Of a stretch of 43,296 nucleotides of DNA, positions 8,226 to 16,040 are shown piece by piece. Origin of the DNA: Bacillota bacterium. Its GTDB lineage: Bacteria; Bacillota; Clostridia; Tissierellales; MES13. The translations under genes were made by a program, and so were the position numbers. The stretch covers positions 1-43,296 of the forward strand of contig VENA01000020.1 of the NCBI GenBank assembly GCA_009711785.1, read 5' to 3'. The notes under the pieces were generated by a model. It saw nothing but the letters and a program-made list of their open reading frames with translations, was not told the DNA's origin and did no database searches. The first letter of the stretch is position 1; each line of letters opens with the position of its first letter.

Positions 8226-8699
8226 ATGATAAGATTAGCTAATATTGATGATTGTAAAAAAATCATTGAAATCTTAAATAATACTACATTAAATCTACAT
8301 GAAAAGGGAATAAAACAATGGGCTTATCCCTGGAGTGAAGATGAAATTCTAAAGGATATAAATAAAGGATATGTATATATTCTACTATATGATGGAGAGG
8401 AAGTTGCTACATTTTCAATAAGGGATATAAATAATTATGTTATAGAAATGGATTCTTATAATAAATATTTATATCGTATTGCAATTTTACCAAAATATCA
8501 AGGAAGAAATTTAGGAATGGAAATAATTGATTATTCAATAACATATGCAGGTAATTTAGATAAAAGTTTATATTTAGATTGTTGGGCTGGCAATAAAAAT
8601 TTAAGAAAATTTTATTTAAATGCAGGTTTTAAATATTTAGGTGATTTTAAAGAAGAAGATTACATGATAAGTGTATTTAAATATTCTTATGGGGATTAA
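8226..8699 (+). CDS. GNAT family N-acetyltransferase
   Basis: 157 residues spanning a single GNAT fold: MIRLANIDDCKKIIEILNN start, then the acetyl-CoA-binding motif A in YRIAILPKYQGRNLGMEIID (R/Q-x-x-G-x-G/A replaced by Q-G-R-N-L-G) and the C-terminal NKNLRKFYLNAGFKYLG motif. The acceptor is unknown; the family includes antibiotic, amino-acid and protein acetylases. SD GGAGGG precedes the ATG. First gene of a probable five-gene run to 12198, with a four-base gap to a secreted/membrane protein. Confidence 0.9.
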   Translation: MIRLANIDDCKKIIEILNNTTLNLHEKGIKQWAYPWSEDEILKDINKGYVYILLYDGEEVATFSIRDINNYVIEMDSYNKYLYRIAILPKYQGRNLGMEIIDYSITYAGNLDKSLYLDCWAGNKNLRKFYLNAGFKYLGDFKEEDYMISVFKYSYGD

Positions 8700-8703
8700 A
8701 AAT

Positions 8704-9513
8704 ATGAAGAAACTACTAAGTACAATTATTATAATTATTTTAATATTTAATATATTTACCCTTTCCTTTGCTGATGCAGGGCCTAAACCAACCCTTACTA
8801 TATATGTAAAAAACTTTGCTAGTCAGGATTATTATTTAGATTTACTAGGAAAAGAAGGAGAATATAATTATTTTTATGCCACAGATGGGAATGAAAAGTA
8901 TGATTTAATGAAAGATATACCTTTATATAAGTATGATAAAAATGGCTGGAAAGCTATACATATGAGAACGTGGTTATTAAGGGGGAATTTGAAAGGAAAT
9001 TATGATAAGGAAAAGGGAATGATGGTACATAAATTTTCCTATGTTGGGGTTCCAAAGAAATTTAAAATTATTATTCAAAAAGAAAATGGAGATTTACAAA
9101 TTTCTAAAAAAATAATAAATAGACATTTTAATTCTTATGTATATTACGATATGAAAACAAATACCTATGAAATTTATAATAATTATCGTTTTAACATTTT
9201 AAGTACAATCCTACTTATAGTATTTACACTTTTAATTGAAGTGATTGTAGCTTTATTATTTAGATTTAATAAGTGGAAGGTAATAATTATTATAAATTTA
9301 ATAACACAAATATATTTAAATTTAGCATTATATATATTTGATGGAATGTTTATATATGATTATTTTTATATACTTATTGAAGTATCAATTATAATTATAG
9401 AATATTTACTTTATAAACGAGTAGTTAATGATATTAGTAATAAAAAGATATTTGGATATGTATTAGTAGCTAATATTTTATCATTTTTATTAGGATATAT
9501 AATGATTTATTAA
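8704..9513 (+). CDS. Predicted exported/membrane protein with extracellular N-domain, unknown function
   Basis: 269 residues from the ATG at 8704; this start leaves a clean signal peptide (MKKLLSTIIIIILIF... cleaved near SFA-DAG) and has GGGG at 8691-8694 as SD, whereas an earlier in-frame codon would overlap the GNAT gene without one. After the signal comes ADAGPKPTLTIYVKN, a start seen in other clostridial exported proteins of unknown function, then about 140 residues of soluble domain and four hydrophobic helices to the C-terminus. No catalytic motif recognised. Compare the similarly built protein at 37391, which also follows a GNAT gene. Confidence 0.75.
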   Translation: MKKLLSTIIIIILIFNIFTLSFADAGPKPTLTIYVKNFASQDYYLDLLGKEGEYNYFYATDGNEKYDLMKDIPLYKYDKNGWKAIHMRTWLLRGNLKGNYDKEKGMMVHKFSYVGVPKKFKIIIQKENGDLQISKKIINRHFNSYVYYDMKTNTYEIYNNYRFNILSTILLIVFTLLIEVIVALLFRFNKWKVIIIINLITQIYLNLALYIFDGMFIYDYFYILIEVSIIIIEYLLYKRVVNDISNKKIFGYVLVANILSFLLGYIMIY

Positions 9514-9534
9514 GTATTTAGAAAGGCGGTAAGT

Positions 9535-10518
9535 ATGAAAGATTTTGAAGGTCTAGAGAAAAGATTAAAAAAGTATAAGTGTACTAACCCTGGTATTTCT
9601 ATTATGGTTATTAAAGATGGTAATTTAAAATTTAAAAGGGAGTTAGGCTTTTCAAATTTAGAATTAAAAGTCCCTATAAGTGAAAAGACAGCTTATAATA
9701 TAGCATCAATAAGTAAACAATTTACAGCCATGGGTATAATGATACTGAATGAAAAGGGATTAATTAGCTATGATGACTATATAACTAATTATCTTAAAGA
9801 GTTAAAAGCTTTTAATAAAGTTACCATAGAAAATTTATTAAGTCATACTTCTGGAATTATTAATTATTATGAAATTCTTACTAAACTAAATAAAACTGCC
9901 TTTAATATAAATAATAATGATGTATATGAATTACTAAAGGGTGAAAATTTATTATTTAAACCGGGCAGTCATTTTGATTATTCTAATTCAAATTATGTAT
10001 TACTCGCTATTATTATTGAAAAAGTAATAGGTTTATCCTATAAAAAATTTATAGAAAAAAATATATTTAAAGAAATAGGTATGGATAATTCTTATGTATT
10101 TGATGAAACTAAGCCAGTTATAAAAAATAGAGCCTATGGGTATAAGAAAGCAAATAATAAATATTATTGTGATTATCAAGAAGCTTTAACCGTTGGGGAC
10201 GGTGGAATTTTTTCAACACTTAATGATTTATATATTTGGGATCAGATATTATATACAGATAGGTTAGTAAGTAAAGAAACTTTAGATTTAGCTTTTAGTA
10301 CTAAATACGATTTAGAAGAGGATTATGGGTTTGGATGGTCTTTAGATGAAAGTAATAAAAAGATATGGCATACTGGATTAGATGCAGGTTTTAGAAGTAT
10401 GATTACAAGATATTTAAAGGAAAAATTAACTGTAATCATATTATCAAATTCATCAGTTTGCACATATAAGAAAAGACAAAGAATTACAGATTTTTTATTT
10501 AATACTTATAAAAACTAG
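9535..10518 (+). CDS. Cytoplasmic serine hydrolase, beta-lactamase family (PF00144 type)
   Basis: 327 residues without signal peptide. Motifs of the S12/class C family: SISK (Ser58-Lys61) within ASISKQFTAMG, YSN within DYSNSNYVLLAI, and WHTGLDAGFRS as the third motif. It is clearly paralogous to the lipoprotein at 7054-8070 (same QFTsM, PG-F-Y-NSNY-LL-I, GGI-ST--DLYIWdQ blocks) but lacks the lipobox, so the two act in different compartments if both are correctly read. SD is the weak AAAGGCGGT. Substrate unknown. Confidence 0.88.
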   Translation: MKDFEGLEKRLKKYKCTNPGISIMVIKDGNLKFKRELGFSNLELKVPISEKTAYNIASISKQFTAMGIMILNEKGLISYDDYITNYLKELKAFNKVTIENLLSHTSGIINYYEILTKLNKTAFNINNNDVYELLKGENLLFKPGSHFDYSNSNYVLLAIIIEKVIGLSYKKFIEKNIFKEIGMDNSYVFDETKPVIKNRAYGYKKANNKYYCDYQEALTVGDGGIFSTLNDLYIWDQILYTDRLVSKETLDLAFSTKYDLEEDYGFGWSLDESNKKIWHTGLDAGFRSMITRYLKEKLTVIILSNSSVCTYKKRQRITDFLFNTYKN

Positions 10519-10529
10519 GGGGAGAGTAA

Positions 10530-11525
10530 ATGCATAAGTATTTAGTTGATATGTTAGAATGTCCGCTTTGTCACGGTGATTTAAAGTGGGATATATTTAA
10601 AGAAACAAATGAAAGGATAATACAAGCAGAAATTTTATGTAATGATTGTAATGCTAAATATCCTGTTGAGGATGAAATAGCTTTATTTTTAACACCAAAG
10701 GAAAATCGTAATGATCTATGGGAACAGGGAAGTAATCAGCTAAAAAAGTACTTCAATGAAAATCCTGAAATCGAATATAAACTTTTAAATAAGCCATTAG
10801 AATCGTTAAACCCAGCAGATAAATTTATAAAAGGTATGCTATTAGAAGAAAAGGGAGAATACTTTAAAGCAATGGATGTGTTTAAAATAGCATATAAAGA
10901 AATATATACTAAAGAATATATAGATTGTTGGAATAATGAAATCAATTATCTATGTAATTATATAGATAGTGATAAACCTATTATTGATTTAGCTTCAGGA
11001 AGATGTTATTTAGTTGAAAAACTAGCAAAACTAAAGAAAAACAAAATAGTTGCAACTGATTTTAGCCCGAAGGTGTTAAAAAGGGATAAATTGTGGTTAG
11101 AACATATAGGTGTTTATAAAAATATTAGCCTTATTGCCTTTGATGGAAGATTAACACCATTTAAAAATGGGGCTATTGATATACTAACATCGAATTTAGG
11201 GCTAGCAAATATAGAAAAACCTAAGGACTTAATAAAAGAATTAAGACGAATTACTAAGGGAACTTTTTTATCTATTAATCATTTTTGTAATGAGTCAGAT
11301 CATGATAATGTGAATTTATTAAAAAAATTTCAGTTAGATACTTTTTTATTAGAATCAGAGACAATTGATAGTTTTAAAAAAGCTGATTTTAATATTAATA
11401 TATTAAATAATTTAAAAGGAAAAGCTAAACCTACCCCTAAAGGAGAACTTATAAAAGATGCAGAAATAGATGGATTTCCTATTAAAGATACTATCCTTAA
11501 ATGGGGAATAATAGAAGCTAAGTAG
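10530..11525 (+). CDS. Trm112-like zinc ribbon plus SAM-dependent methyltransferase-like protein
   Basis: 331 residues. Residues 1-55 form a Trm112/YbaR-type zinc ribbon with two CxxC knuckles (CPLCHGDLKW and CNDCNAKYPV). Residues about 145-260 resemble a class I methyltransferase: PIIDLASGRCYLVEKLAK as motif I, followed by IVATDFSPKVL. Motif I is degenerate (D-x-A-S-G-x-C-Y instead of D-x-G-x-G-x-G), so SAM binding needs proof. This N-terminal ribbon/methyltransferase layout occurs in rRNA methyltransferases such as RlmA and in many uncharacterised proteins. SD GGGGGAG precedes the ATG by a standard spacing. Possibly co-transcribed with the upstream hydrolase (11-base gap). Confidence 0.78.
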   Translation: MHKYLVDMLECPLCHGDLKWDIFKETNERIIQAEILCNDCNAKYPVEDEIALFLTPKENRNDLWEQGSNQLKKYFNENPEIEYKLLNKPLESLNPADKFIKGMLLEEKGEYFKAMDVFKIAYKEIYTKEYIDCWNNEINYLCNYIDSDKPIIDLASGRCYLVEKLAKLKKNKIVATDFSPKVLKRDKLWLEHIGVYKNISLIAFDGRLTPFKNGAIDILTSNLGLANIEKPKDLIKELRRITKGTFLSINHFCNESDHDNVNLLKKFQLDTFLLESETIDSFKKADFNINILNNLKGKAKPTPKGELIKDAEIDGFPIKDTILKWGIIEAK

Positions 11526-11535
11526 TACTAAGTTT

Positions 11536-11564
11536 TTTGATATGTTATCATAATACATATCAAA
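11536..11564 (+). terminator. Hairpin between methyltransferase-like and GGCT-like genes
   Basis: TTTGATATGT (11536-11545) pairs with ACATATCAAA (11555-11564), 10 bp, loop of 9 bases, followed only by GTTTTA. A weak or partial terminator; it may instead trim or stabilise the operon RNA. Confidence 0.4.
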
Positions 11565-11583
11565 GTTTTAAAGGAGAGTTTTA

Positions 11584-12198
11584 ATGAGTAATTATGTTTG
11601 GTATTTAAGTTATGGTTCAAATATAAACAAAGATAGATTCCTATGTTATATTAAAGGAGGAAAACCTGAGGGTTCTAAAGTTTGTGAAAAGGGTTGTAAA
11701 GATACTACACTACCTAAAGAGGATAAATTTATTAAATTTTACCATAAGCTATACTTTGCAAAACACTCATCTAGATGGAATGGTGGAGTTTGTTTTATAG
11801 AAGATAGTAAGGGGAAGGATTATACTATAGGAAAAATGTATTTAATTACAAAAGAACAGTTTAAAGATGTTTACAGACAAGAAAATGGAGATAATAATAT
11901 AGATATTAACTTAGATGAAGTAATAAAAAAGGGAACTAAAATATTAAAAAAATCATGGTATGGAAAAATTATATATATAAAGAAAGAGAAGGGATATCCT
12001 ATATTTACTTTTACAGCTCCATGGGATTTAAAGAATGTAAGTTTTAATAAACCTTCAAAGGAATATTTAAAAACAATAATAAAAGGATTAAAGGATAACA
12101 ATATGAATAGTGAAAGTTTAGTAAATTATTTAATAAATAAACCTGGAGTAAATAATTATTATAATAAAAATAACTTAAATGAGTTAATTAGAGACTAA
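11584..12198 (+). CDS. Gamma-glutamylcyclotransferase-like (GGCT fold) protein
   Basis: 204 residues starting MSNYVWYLSYGSNINKDRFL; the Y-L-S-Y-G-S-N-x-n strand-loop is the substrate-binding start of the GGCT/AIG2/BtrG fold. Later blocks, KLYFAKHSSRWNGGVCFIED and IGKMYLITKEQFKDV, fit the family's barrel strands. Enzymes of this fold release 5-oxoproline from gamma-glutamyl amines; close clostridial homologues have no proven substrate. AAAGGAGAG precedes the ATG. A hairpin separates it from the gene before. Confidence is good for the fold, low for the reaction. Confidence 0.7.
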   Translation: MSNYVWYLSYGSNINKDRFLCYIKGGKPEGSKVCEKGCKDTTLPKEDKFIKFYHKLYFAKHSSRWNGGVCFIEDSKGKDYTIGKMYLITKEQFKDVYRQENGDNNIDINLDEVIKKGTKILKKSWYGKIIYIKKEKGYPIFTFTAPWDLKNVSFNKPSKEYLKTIIKGLKDNNMNSESLVNYLINKPGVNNYYNKNNLNELIRD

Positions 12199-12241
12199 AA
12201 ACTTTTTTAAAATTATAAAACATTAACAAAATTTTAAAATA

Positions 12242-12270
12242 TTTTCATTATTTAGAAAATATGATATACT
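12242..12270 (+). promoter_or_regulatory. Promoter of the ABC-F leader
   Basis: Extended -10: TG-A-TATACT with the hexamer at 12265-12270; a weak -35, TTTTCA at 12242-12247, lies 17 bases upstream. Transcription should begin near 12277, giving a leader of about 310 bases before the ABC-F gene. Confidence 0.6.
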
Positions 12271-12305
12271 ATATGTAAGTTATTATAAGGAGGCTTTTAA
12301 AAAAC

Positions 12306-12320
12306 GTGTTAATTTCTTAG
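12306..12320 (+). CDS. Four-codon leader peptide ORF of the ABC-F attenuator
   Basis: GTG-TTA-ATT-TCT-TAG encodes M-L-I-S. AAGGAGG at 12287-12293 is a full-strength SD, though the 12-base spacing is long. The stop codon is built into the left arm of the leader's outer stem (12314-12326), so a ribosome held here would melt it. Very short uORFs of this sort precede drug-inducible ABC-F genes such as Listeria lmo0919. No peptide product is expected to have a function of its own. Confidence 0.55.
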   Translation: MLIS

Positions 12321-12464
12321 TTAGATAGATAATTGAAGTTAATATCTTCTTTGCACATAAAAGGTTAAACCTTTCATGGGGGATCTCTGTGCAAATCTAA
12401 CTAGAAACACAATACACGGTCTAAATATATAGATATAAAAACCGTGCCCAGTGCATGGTTTTTT
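12314..12464 (+). promoter_or_regulatory. Antibiotic-responsive attenuator leader of the ABC-F gene (predicted)
   Basis: Nested pairings seen directly: TTCTTAGTTAGAT (12314-12326) with ATCTAACTAGAA (12395-12406), one bulge; TTTGCACA (12350-12357) with TGTGCAAA (12388-12395); AAAGGT with ACCTTT (12360-12374). CACGGT (12415-12420) can pair with ACCGTG (12441-12446), which is the left arm of the terminator at 12437-12464, so these two structures exclude each other. This is the logic of ribosome-mediated attenuation: stalling at the uORF remodels the leader and releases transcription. Mechanism is inferred. Confidence 0.65.
12437..12464 (+). terminator. Attenuator terminator 1 upstream of ABC-F
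   Basis: AAAACCGTGC (from 12437) pairs with GCATGGTTTT (from 12453) through one G-U pair, 5-base loop, ending in a run of six T (12459-12464). Its left arm is also claimed by CACGGT at 12415-12420. Confidence 0.75.
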
Positions 12465-12476
12465 GATTATTAAAAG

Positions 12477-12516
12477 GGCTGTAGATGAACTTTGTGTTCA
12501 TCTACAGCCTTTTTTT
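12477..12516 (+). terminator. Terminator 2 upstream of ABC-F
   Basis: A perfect 14-bp stem, GGCTGTAGATGAAC (12477-12490) with GTTCATCTACAGCC (12496-12509), loop TTTGT, followed by seven T. This strong terminator lies between attenuator terminator 1 and the ABC-F start; no alternative partner for its arms is obvious. Confidence 0.8.
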
Positions 12517-12529
12517 GAGGGGTGAAAAA

Positions 12530-12553
12530 ATGCCAAAACAAATTAAGGATTGA
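12530..12553 (+). CDS. Seven-residue ORF between the terminators and ABC-F
   Basis: ATG at 12530 behind GAGGGGTG encodes MPKQIKD and stops with TGA at 12551-12553, 32 bases before the ABC-F start. The SD is good. It may be a second regulatory uORF, or a leftover of an older start. Translation is unproven. Confidence 0.4.
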   Translation: MPKQIKD

Positions 12554-12585
12554 AAGGATATAAAAATTTATATAGAGGTGGTATT

Positions 12586-14313
12586 ATGGAACTAATAAAA
12601 TGTGATGGAATTAAAAAGAGTTTTGGAGAAGTAGATGTGTTAAAGGAAATAAATTTTAGTATAAAGAAAAATGAGAGTATAGGATTAGTTGGGAATAATG
12701 GAGCAGGTAAAACAACATTAGCAAACATAATTTTTGGGAAAATAAAATCTGATAAGGGAAATATTCATAAATACATTAAAAATATAAATATAGGATATTT
12801 AGCACAATCGACATCATATAAACTTAATACTAATAATTTTTTAGATAATGTATTAGTTAAAAATGAAAATCCAAATGAAATATTAAAGTTTACAAGTAAC
12901 CTAGGCTTAGATAAAGTTCATATGTGGAATAAAGAAAGATTTAAAGGATTAAGTGGTGGAGAAAAAACAAAATTAGCTTTAGCTAATGTATGGGCTAGTA
13001 AACCTGATTTATTAATCTTAGATGAACCTACTAATCATATGGATTTTAAAGGGGTTGAGTGGTTAATAGAAGAACTTAAAAAATTTAAAAAAGCTATTTT
13101 AATAATTTCCCATGATAGATATTTTTTAGATAAATCAGTTAAAAGAATTATAGAATTAGAAGAAGGTAAAATTAATGATTATGATGGAAATTATTCATAT
13201 TATAGAGAAGAGAAAAAAAGAAGATATGAAAATAAACTACATCTATTTAATGTTGAAAAAAAGAAACAGGAAAAAATAGAACTAGAAATTACTAAACTAA
13301 AAAACTGGTCTGAAAAGGCCCATAGAGATTCTACGAAAAAGGCAAGCAAATTAGGTAATATGATAGGAGCTAAAGAACATTTTAGAAAAAAAGCAAAGAA
13401 AAGAGATAACCAAATTAAATCTAAAATAAAAAAGTTAGAAAAAATGAAGGAAGAGTCTATTGAAAAACCTAAAGAAGAACAAAGTATAAATTTTGGTTTT
13501 TATATTCCAAAAAATAGAGGACAAAGAGTAATTGAGGCTAAAAGTATTAATAAAGGATATAAAGATAATAAATTATTTAAAGATAGTTCATTTTATATTA
13601 AAAGTGGAGAGAGGATTGGTCTATTTGGAGCGAATGGTTGCGGGAAGACAACTTTAATTAAAATAATTCTGGAAAATGAAAAATTAGACAGTGGAGATAT
13701 TTGGGTTAGTCCATCAATAAATATAGGTTATCTAAGTCAAGAATTAAATGATCTTAATGAAGAAATAACAACTTTAGAATTACTTGAAAGTATTGATAAA
13801 TTAAATACCCTTGCAAGGACATTATTTGCTAATATGGGATTTGATAGAGAAATGTTAAAAAGACCAATTAAAAATTTAAGTTTAGGGGAAAGGACAAGGA
13901 TAAAACTAGCTACATTAATTCTTAAAAGAAAGGATTTTTTAATATTAGATGAACCAACTAATCATCTAGATTTACATTCTAGAGAAAAATTAGAAAAAGC
14001 TTTATTAGATTATAAGGGCACTATTTTAGTAGTATCCCATGATAGGTATTTATTAGAAAAACTTTGTGATAAAATGTTAGTGTTTGAATCAAATAAAATT
14101 AAAAGATATGAAAGAGGATTTAAGGGATATAAAAATAAAACAAAACACGATAATTTAGATTTAGCTAATGAATTAATGATAATAGAAAATAAAATAACAG
14201 ATATTTTAGGAAAGATAAATGATTTCTTGCCAGAGGATGAAGAATATAAAAGGTTAGATAATGAGTTTAAAGAATTGATAAAACAAAAGAAGGAATTAAA
14301 AAGTAATATTTAG
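12586..14313 (+). CDS. ABC-F family ATPase, ribosomal-protection antibiotic-resistance type
   Basis: 575 residues, two nucleotide-binding domains and no membrane segment, so an ABC-F protein. NBD1: GNNGAGKTT (36-44), LSGGEKTKLAL, LLILDEPTNHMD. Linker about 195-315, rich in Lys/Glu, with NWSEKAHRDSTKK and FRKKAKKRDNQIKSKIKKLE, resembling the Vga/Lsa/VmlR/CplR group. NBD2: GANGCGKTT, LSLGERTRIKLA, FLILDEPTNHLD. Both catalytic Glu residues are present. These proteins enter the ribosomal E site and displace drugs from the peptidyl-transferase centre (lincosamides, streptogramin A, pleuromutilins). The inducible-looking leader supports a resistance rather than housekeeping role. ATG 12586 follows AGAGGTGG; an upstream in-frame TTG lacks an SD. 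Confidence 0.88.
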   Translation: MELIKCDGIKKSFGEVDVLKEINFSIKKNESIGLVGNNGAGKTTLANIIFGKIKSDKGNIHKYIKNINIGYLAQSTSYKLNTNNFLDNVLVKNENPNEILKFTSNLGLDKVHMWNKERFKGLSGGEKTKLALANVWASKPDLLILDEPTNHMDFKGVEWLIEELKKFKKAILIISHDRYFLDKSVKRIIELEEGKINDYDGNYSYYREEKKRRYENKLHLFNVEKKKQEKIELEITKLKNWSEKAHRDSTKKASKLGNMIGAKEHFRKKAKKRDNQIKSKIKKLEKMKEESIEKPKEEQSINFGFYIPKNRGQRVIEAKSINKGYKDNKLFKDSSFYIKSGERIGLFGANGCGKTTLIKIILENEKLDSGDIWVSPSINIGYLSQELNDLNEEITTLELLESIDKLNTLARTLFANMGFDREMLKRPIKNLSLGERTRIKLATLILKRKDFLILDEPTNHLDLHSREKLEKALLDYKGTILVVSHDRYLLEKLCDKMLVFESNKIKRYERGFKGYKNKTKHDNLDLANELMIIENKITDILGKINDFLPEDEEYKRLDNEFKELIKQKKELKSNI

Positions 14314-14341
14314 CTTTTAAAAAATATATTTGAGAGTTAAT

Positions 14342-14375
14342 AAAAAATGGTAACCCATATGGGTTACCATTTTTT
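14342..14375. terminator. Bidirectional terminator, ABC-F / nitronate monooxygenase
   Basis: A perfect 34-base palindrome: six A, TGGTAACCCAT, its mirror and six T. It sits between convergent genes and includes the last bases of the minus-strand gene. Confidence 0.85.
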
Positions 14376-15447
14376 ATAGATATCTTTCTATATCCTTAGA
14401 TAAGTCATCCATTAATTCTTGTACTGAGACTATTTCTTTTACTTTATGAACATTAGCTCCTGCAAATGCAAATCCTTCTTTCATATTTCCCCTTTGAGAA
14501 TTAATCAAGGCTTTAGCTATACAATAAGGAGCTTTATTAGGCTTACAGGGCTTTAGGCAATTAGTTAAACAATGTATTTTTCTTTTTTCTTCAGATTCAA
14601 TCGATCTAAGAAAATCATTATTAATTGCTCTTCCAATCATACCTACTGGGCTTTTTATTATAGCTATATCATCTTTATTAGCATTTATATATGCTTGTTT
14701 AAATTCTAATGATGCATCACATTCATGGGTTGCAACAAATCTAGTCCCAAGTTGTACACCCTGGGCACCAGCCTTTAGTATTTCAGCAATATCTTTTCCG
14801 TCATAAAGGCCCCCACCAGCAATTACAGGGATCTTCATTTTGAACTTATCTTCAAAGGGCTCTATAGCCTTTTTAACATCGTTTAATAAATTTTTAAGTT
14901 CAGTGGAAGGTTTTCCTAATTCCTCTTTTTTAAACCCTAAATGACCTCCAGCCTTCGGACCTTCTAATACTATAGCATCTGGTAATATATTATATCTTTT
15001 AGCCCAACTTTTACATATTATTGCAGCTGTTCTACCTGAGGATACTATGGGTGCAATTTTAGTATTAGAACCTTTAGTGTATTTAGGAAGCTTTAATGGA
15101 AGACCTGCACCTGAGAAAATAATATCTACTTTTTCTTTTACAGATTCTTTTACCATTTCTTCAAAATTATTTACAGCGGTCATTATATTAACACCAATAA
15201 TTCCTTCTTTAGCTATGTGCTTTGCTCTTTTTATATGGGATTTTAATGCTCTTAAATTAGCTTCCTTTTTATTTTTTTCATAATCATCTTCATTAAAACC
15301 TATTTCAACAGCGGATATAACACCTATTCCTCCATTTTTAGCTACAGCTCCTGCTAATGAAGAAAGGGATATACCAACCCCCATACCTCCTTGAACTATG
15401 GGAAGTCTTGCAGTGATATTTCCAATTTTTAGCTTTGGTAACTTCAT
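14374..15447 (-). CDS. Nitronate monooxygenase / FabK-like FMN enzyme
   Basis: 357 residues in a TIM-barrel FMN fold. Key blocks: LPIVQGGMGVGISLSSLA at the N-terminus, GIIGVNIM, DIIFSGAGLPLKLP, VLEGPKAGGHLGF (the E-G-x-x-A-G-G-H block that carries the active-site His), PVIAGGGLYDGKDIAEIL and AQGVQLGTRFVATHEC (phosphate binding). Family members oxidise alkyl nitronates or, in FabK, reduce enoyl-ACP; this sequence cannot decide, and there are no fatty-acid genes nearby. A Cys-rich segment CLTNCLKPCKPN (about 295-306) is present, as in many clostridial members. The ATG follows AAGGAGG. Confidence 0.87.
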   Translation of the reverse strand: MKLPKLKIGNITARLPIVQGGMGVGISLSSLAGAVAKNGGIGVISAVEIGFNEDDYEKNKKEANLRALKSHIKRAKHIAKEGIIGVNIMTAVNNFEEMVKESVKEKVDIIFSGAGLPLKLPKYTKGSNTKIAPIVSSGRTAAIICKSWAKRYNILPDAIVLEGPKAGGHLGFKKEELGKPSTELKNLLNDVKKAIEPFEDKFKMKIPVIAGGGLYDGKDIAEILKAGAQGVQLGTRFVATHECDASLEFKQAYINANKDDIAIIKSPVGMIGRAINNDFLRSIESEEKRKIHCLTNCLKPCKPNKAPYCIAKALINSQRGNMKEGFAFAGANVHKVKEIVSVQELMDDLSKDIERYL

Positions 15448-15597
15448 TTACATCCTCCTTAAAAATTAGTACTAACTCTTAATAGTACATATAAATTATA
15501 TTTATTATTAGTATATACTAAATGGAAGTAAAATAAAAGAAATAAGCAAAAATAACTTATTTAGCTTAATAAATTGGAAAAATATAAAAAATATTAC

Positions 15598-15641
15598 TTG
15601 ACATTACCATAGCACTAGCGTACTATTTAATTAATACAGTA
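15598..15641 (+). promoter_or_regulatory. Promoter and probable operator of the GntR/ABC operon
   Basis: TTGACA (15598-15603), 17 bases, TACTAT (15621-15626). Overlapping the -10 is an imperfect dyad, TACTAT-TTAATTAAT-ACAGTA (15621-15641), of the kind bound by YtrA-type GntR repressors; autorepression is the likely use. Confidence 0.7.
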
Positions 15642-15668
15642 TAACAATATAAATATTGGAGGTGTGAT

Positions 15669-16040
15669 ATGGATATAAAATTTGATAATAAAACTCCAAT
15701 ATATCTTCAAATAATGGATTTAATTAAAAAAGATATAATTAAGGGGAAATTAAAGGAGGGTGACAAATTGCCGTCAGTTAGAGAATTATCTTCTGATTTA
15801 AAAGTTAATCCTAATACTATACAAAGGTCTTTAAGAGAATTAGAAAGGGAAGGATTAACATATACACAAAGAGGAAAGGGAAGATTTGTAACAGAAGATA
15901 AGGGGGATATAGAAAAACTAAAAAAGGAAGTTGCTAAAGAACATATTGAAAGTTTTATTAAGGGTATGAAACAGATTGGATTTAATTCAAAGGATATTAT
16001 AAAAATGGTTAAAGATAATGTAGAAAAGGAGGAAAATTAG
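15669..16040 (+). CDS. GntR family regulator, YtrA subfamily
   Basis: 123 residues: a winged helix at about 8-75 (PIYLQIMDLIKKDIIKGKL, GDKLPSVRELSSDLKVNPNT, IQRSLRELEREGLTYTQRGK) and only a ~45-residue helical tail, the length and pattern of YtrA-type regulators, which dimerise through the tail and have no large ligand domain. In Bacillus, YtrA represses an ABC operon that responds to cell-wall antibiotics. GGAGGTG precedes the ATG, and the ATPase gene starts at the base after the TAG stop. Likely represses its own operon through the dyad at the promoter. Confidence 0.92.
   Translation: MDIKFDNKTPIYLQIMDLIKKDIIKGKLKEGDKLPSVRELSSDLKVNPNTIQRSLRELEREGLTYTQRGKGRFVTEDKGDIEKLKKEVAKEHIESFIKGMKQIGFNSKDIIKMVKDNVEKEEN

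Noticed and set aside
7054..10518. Two true beta-lactamases
   Set aside because: SxxK and YxN motifs show only the S12/class C superfamily, which is mostly esterases and peptidases; resistance cannot be inferred.
12277..12516. T-box or metabolite riboswitch in the ABC-F leader
   Set aside because: No T-box sequence (TGGnACC) or known aptamer core seen; uORF plus competing terminator explains the structure better.
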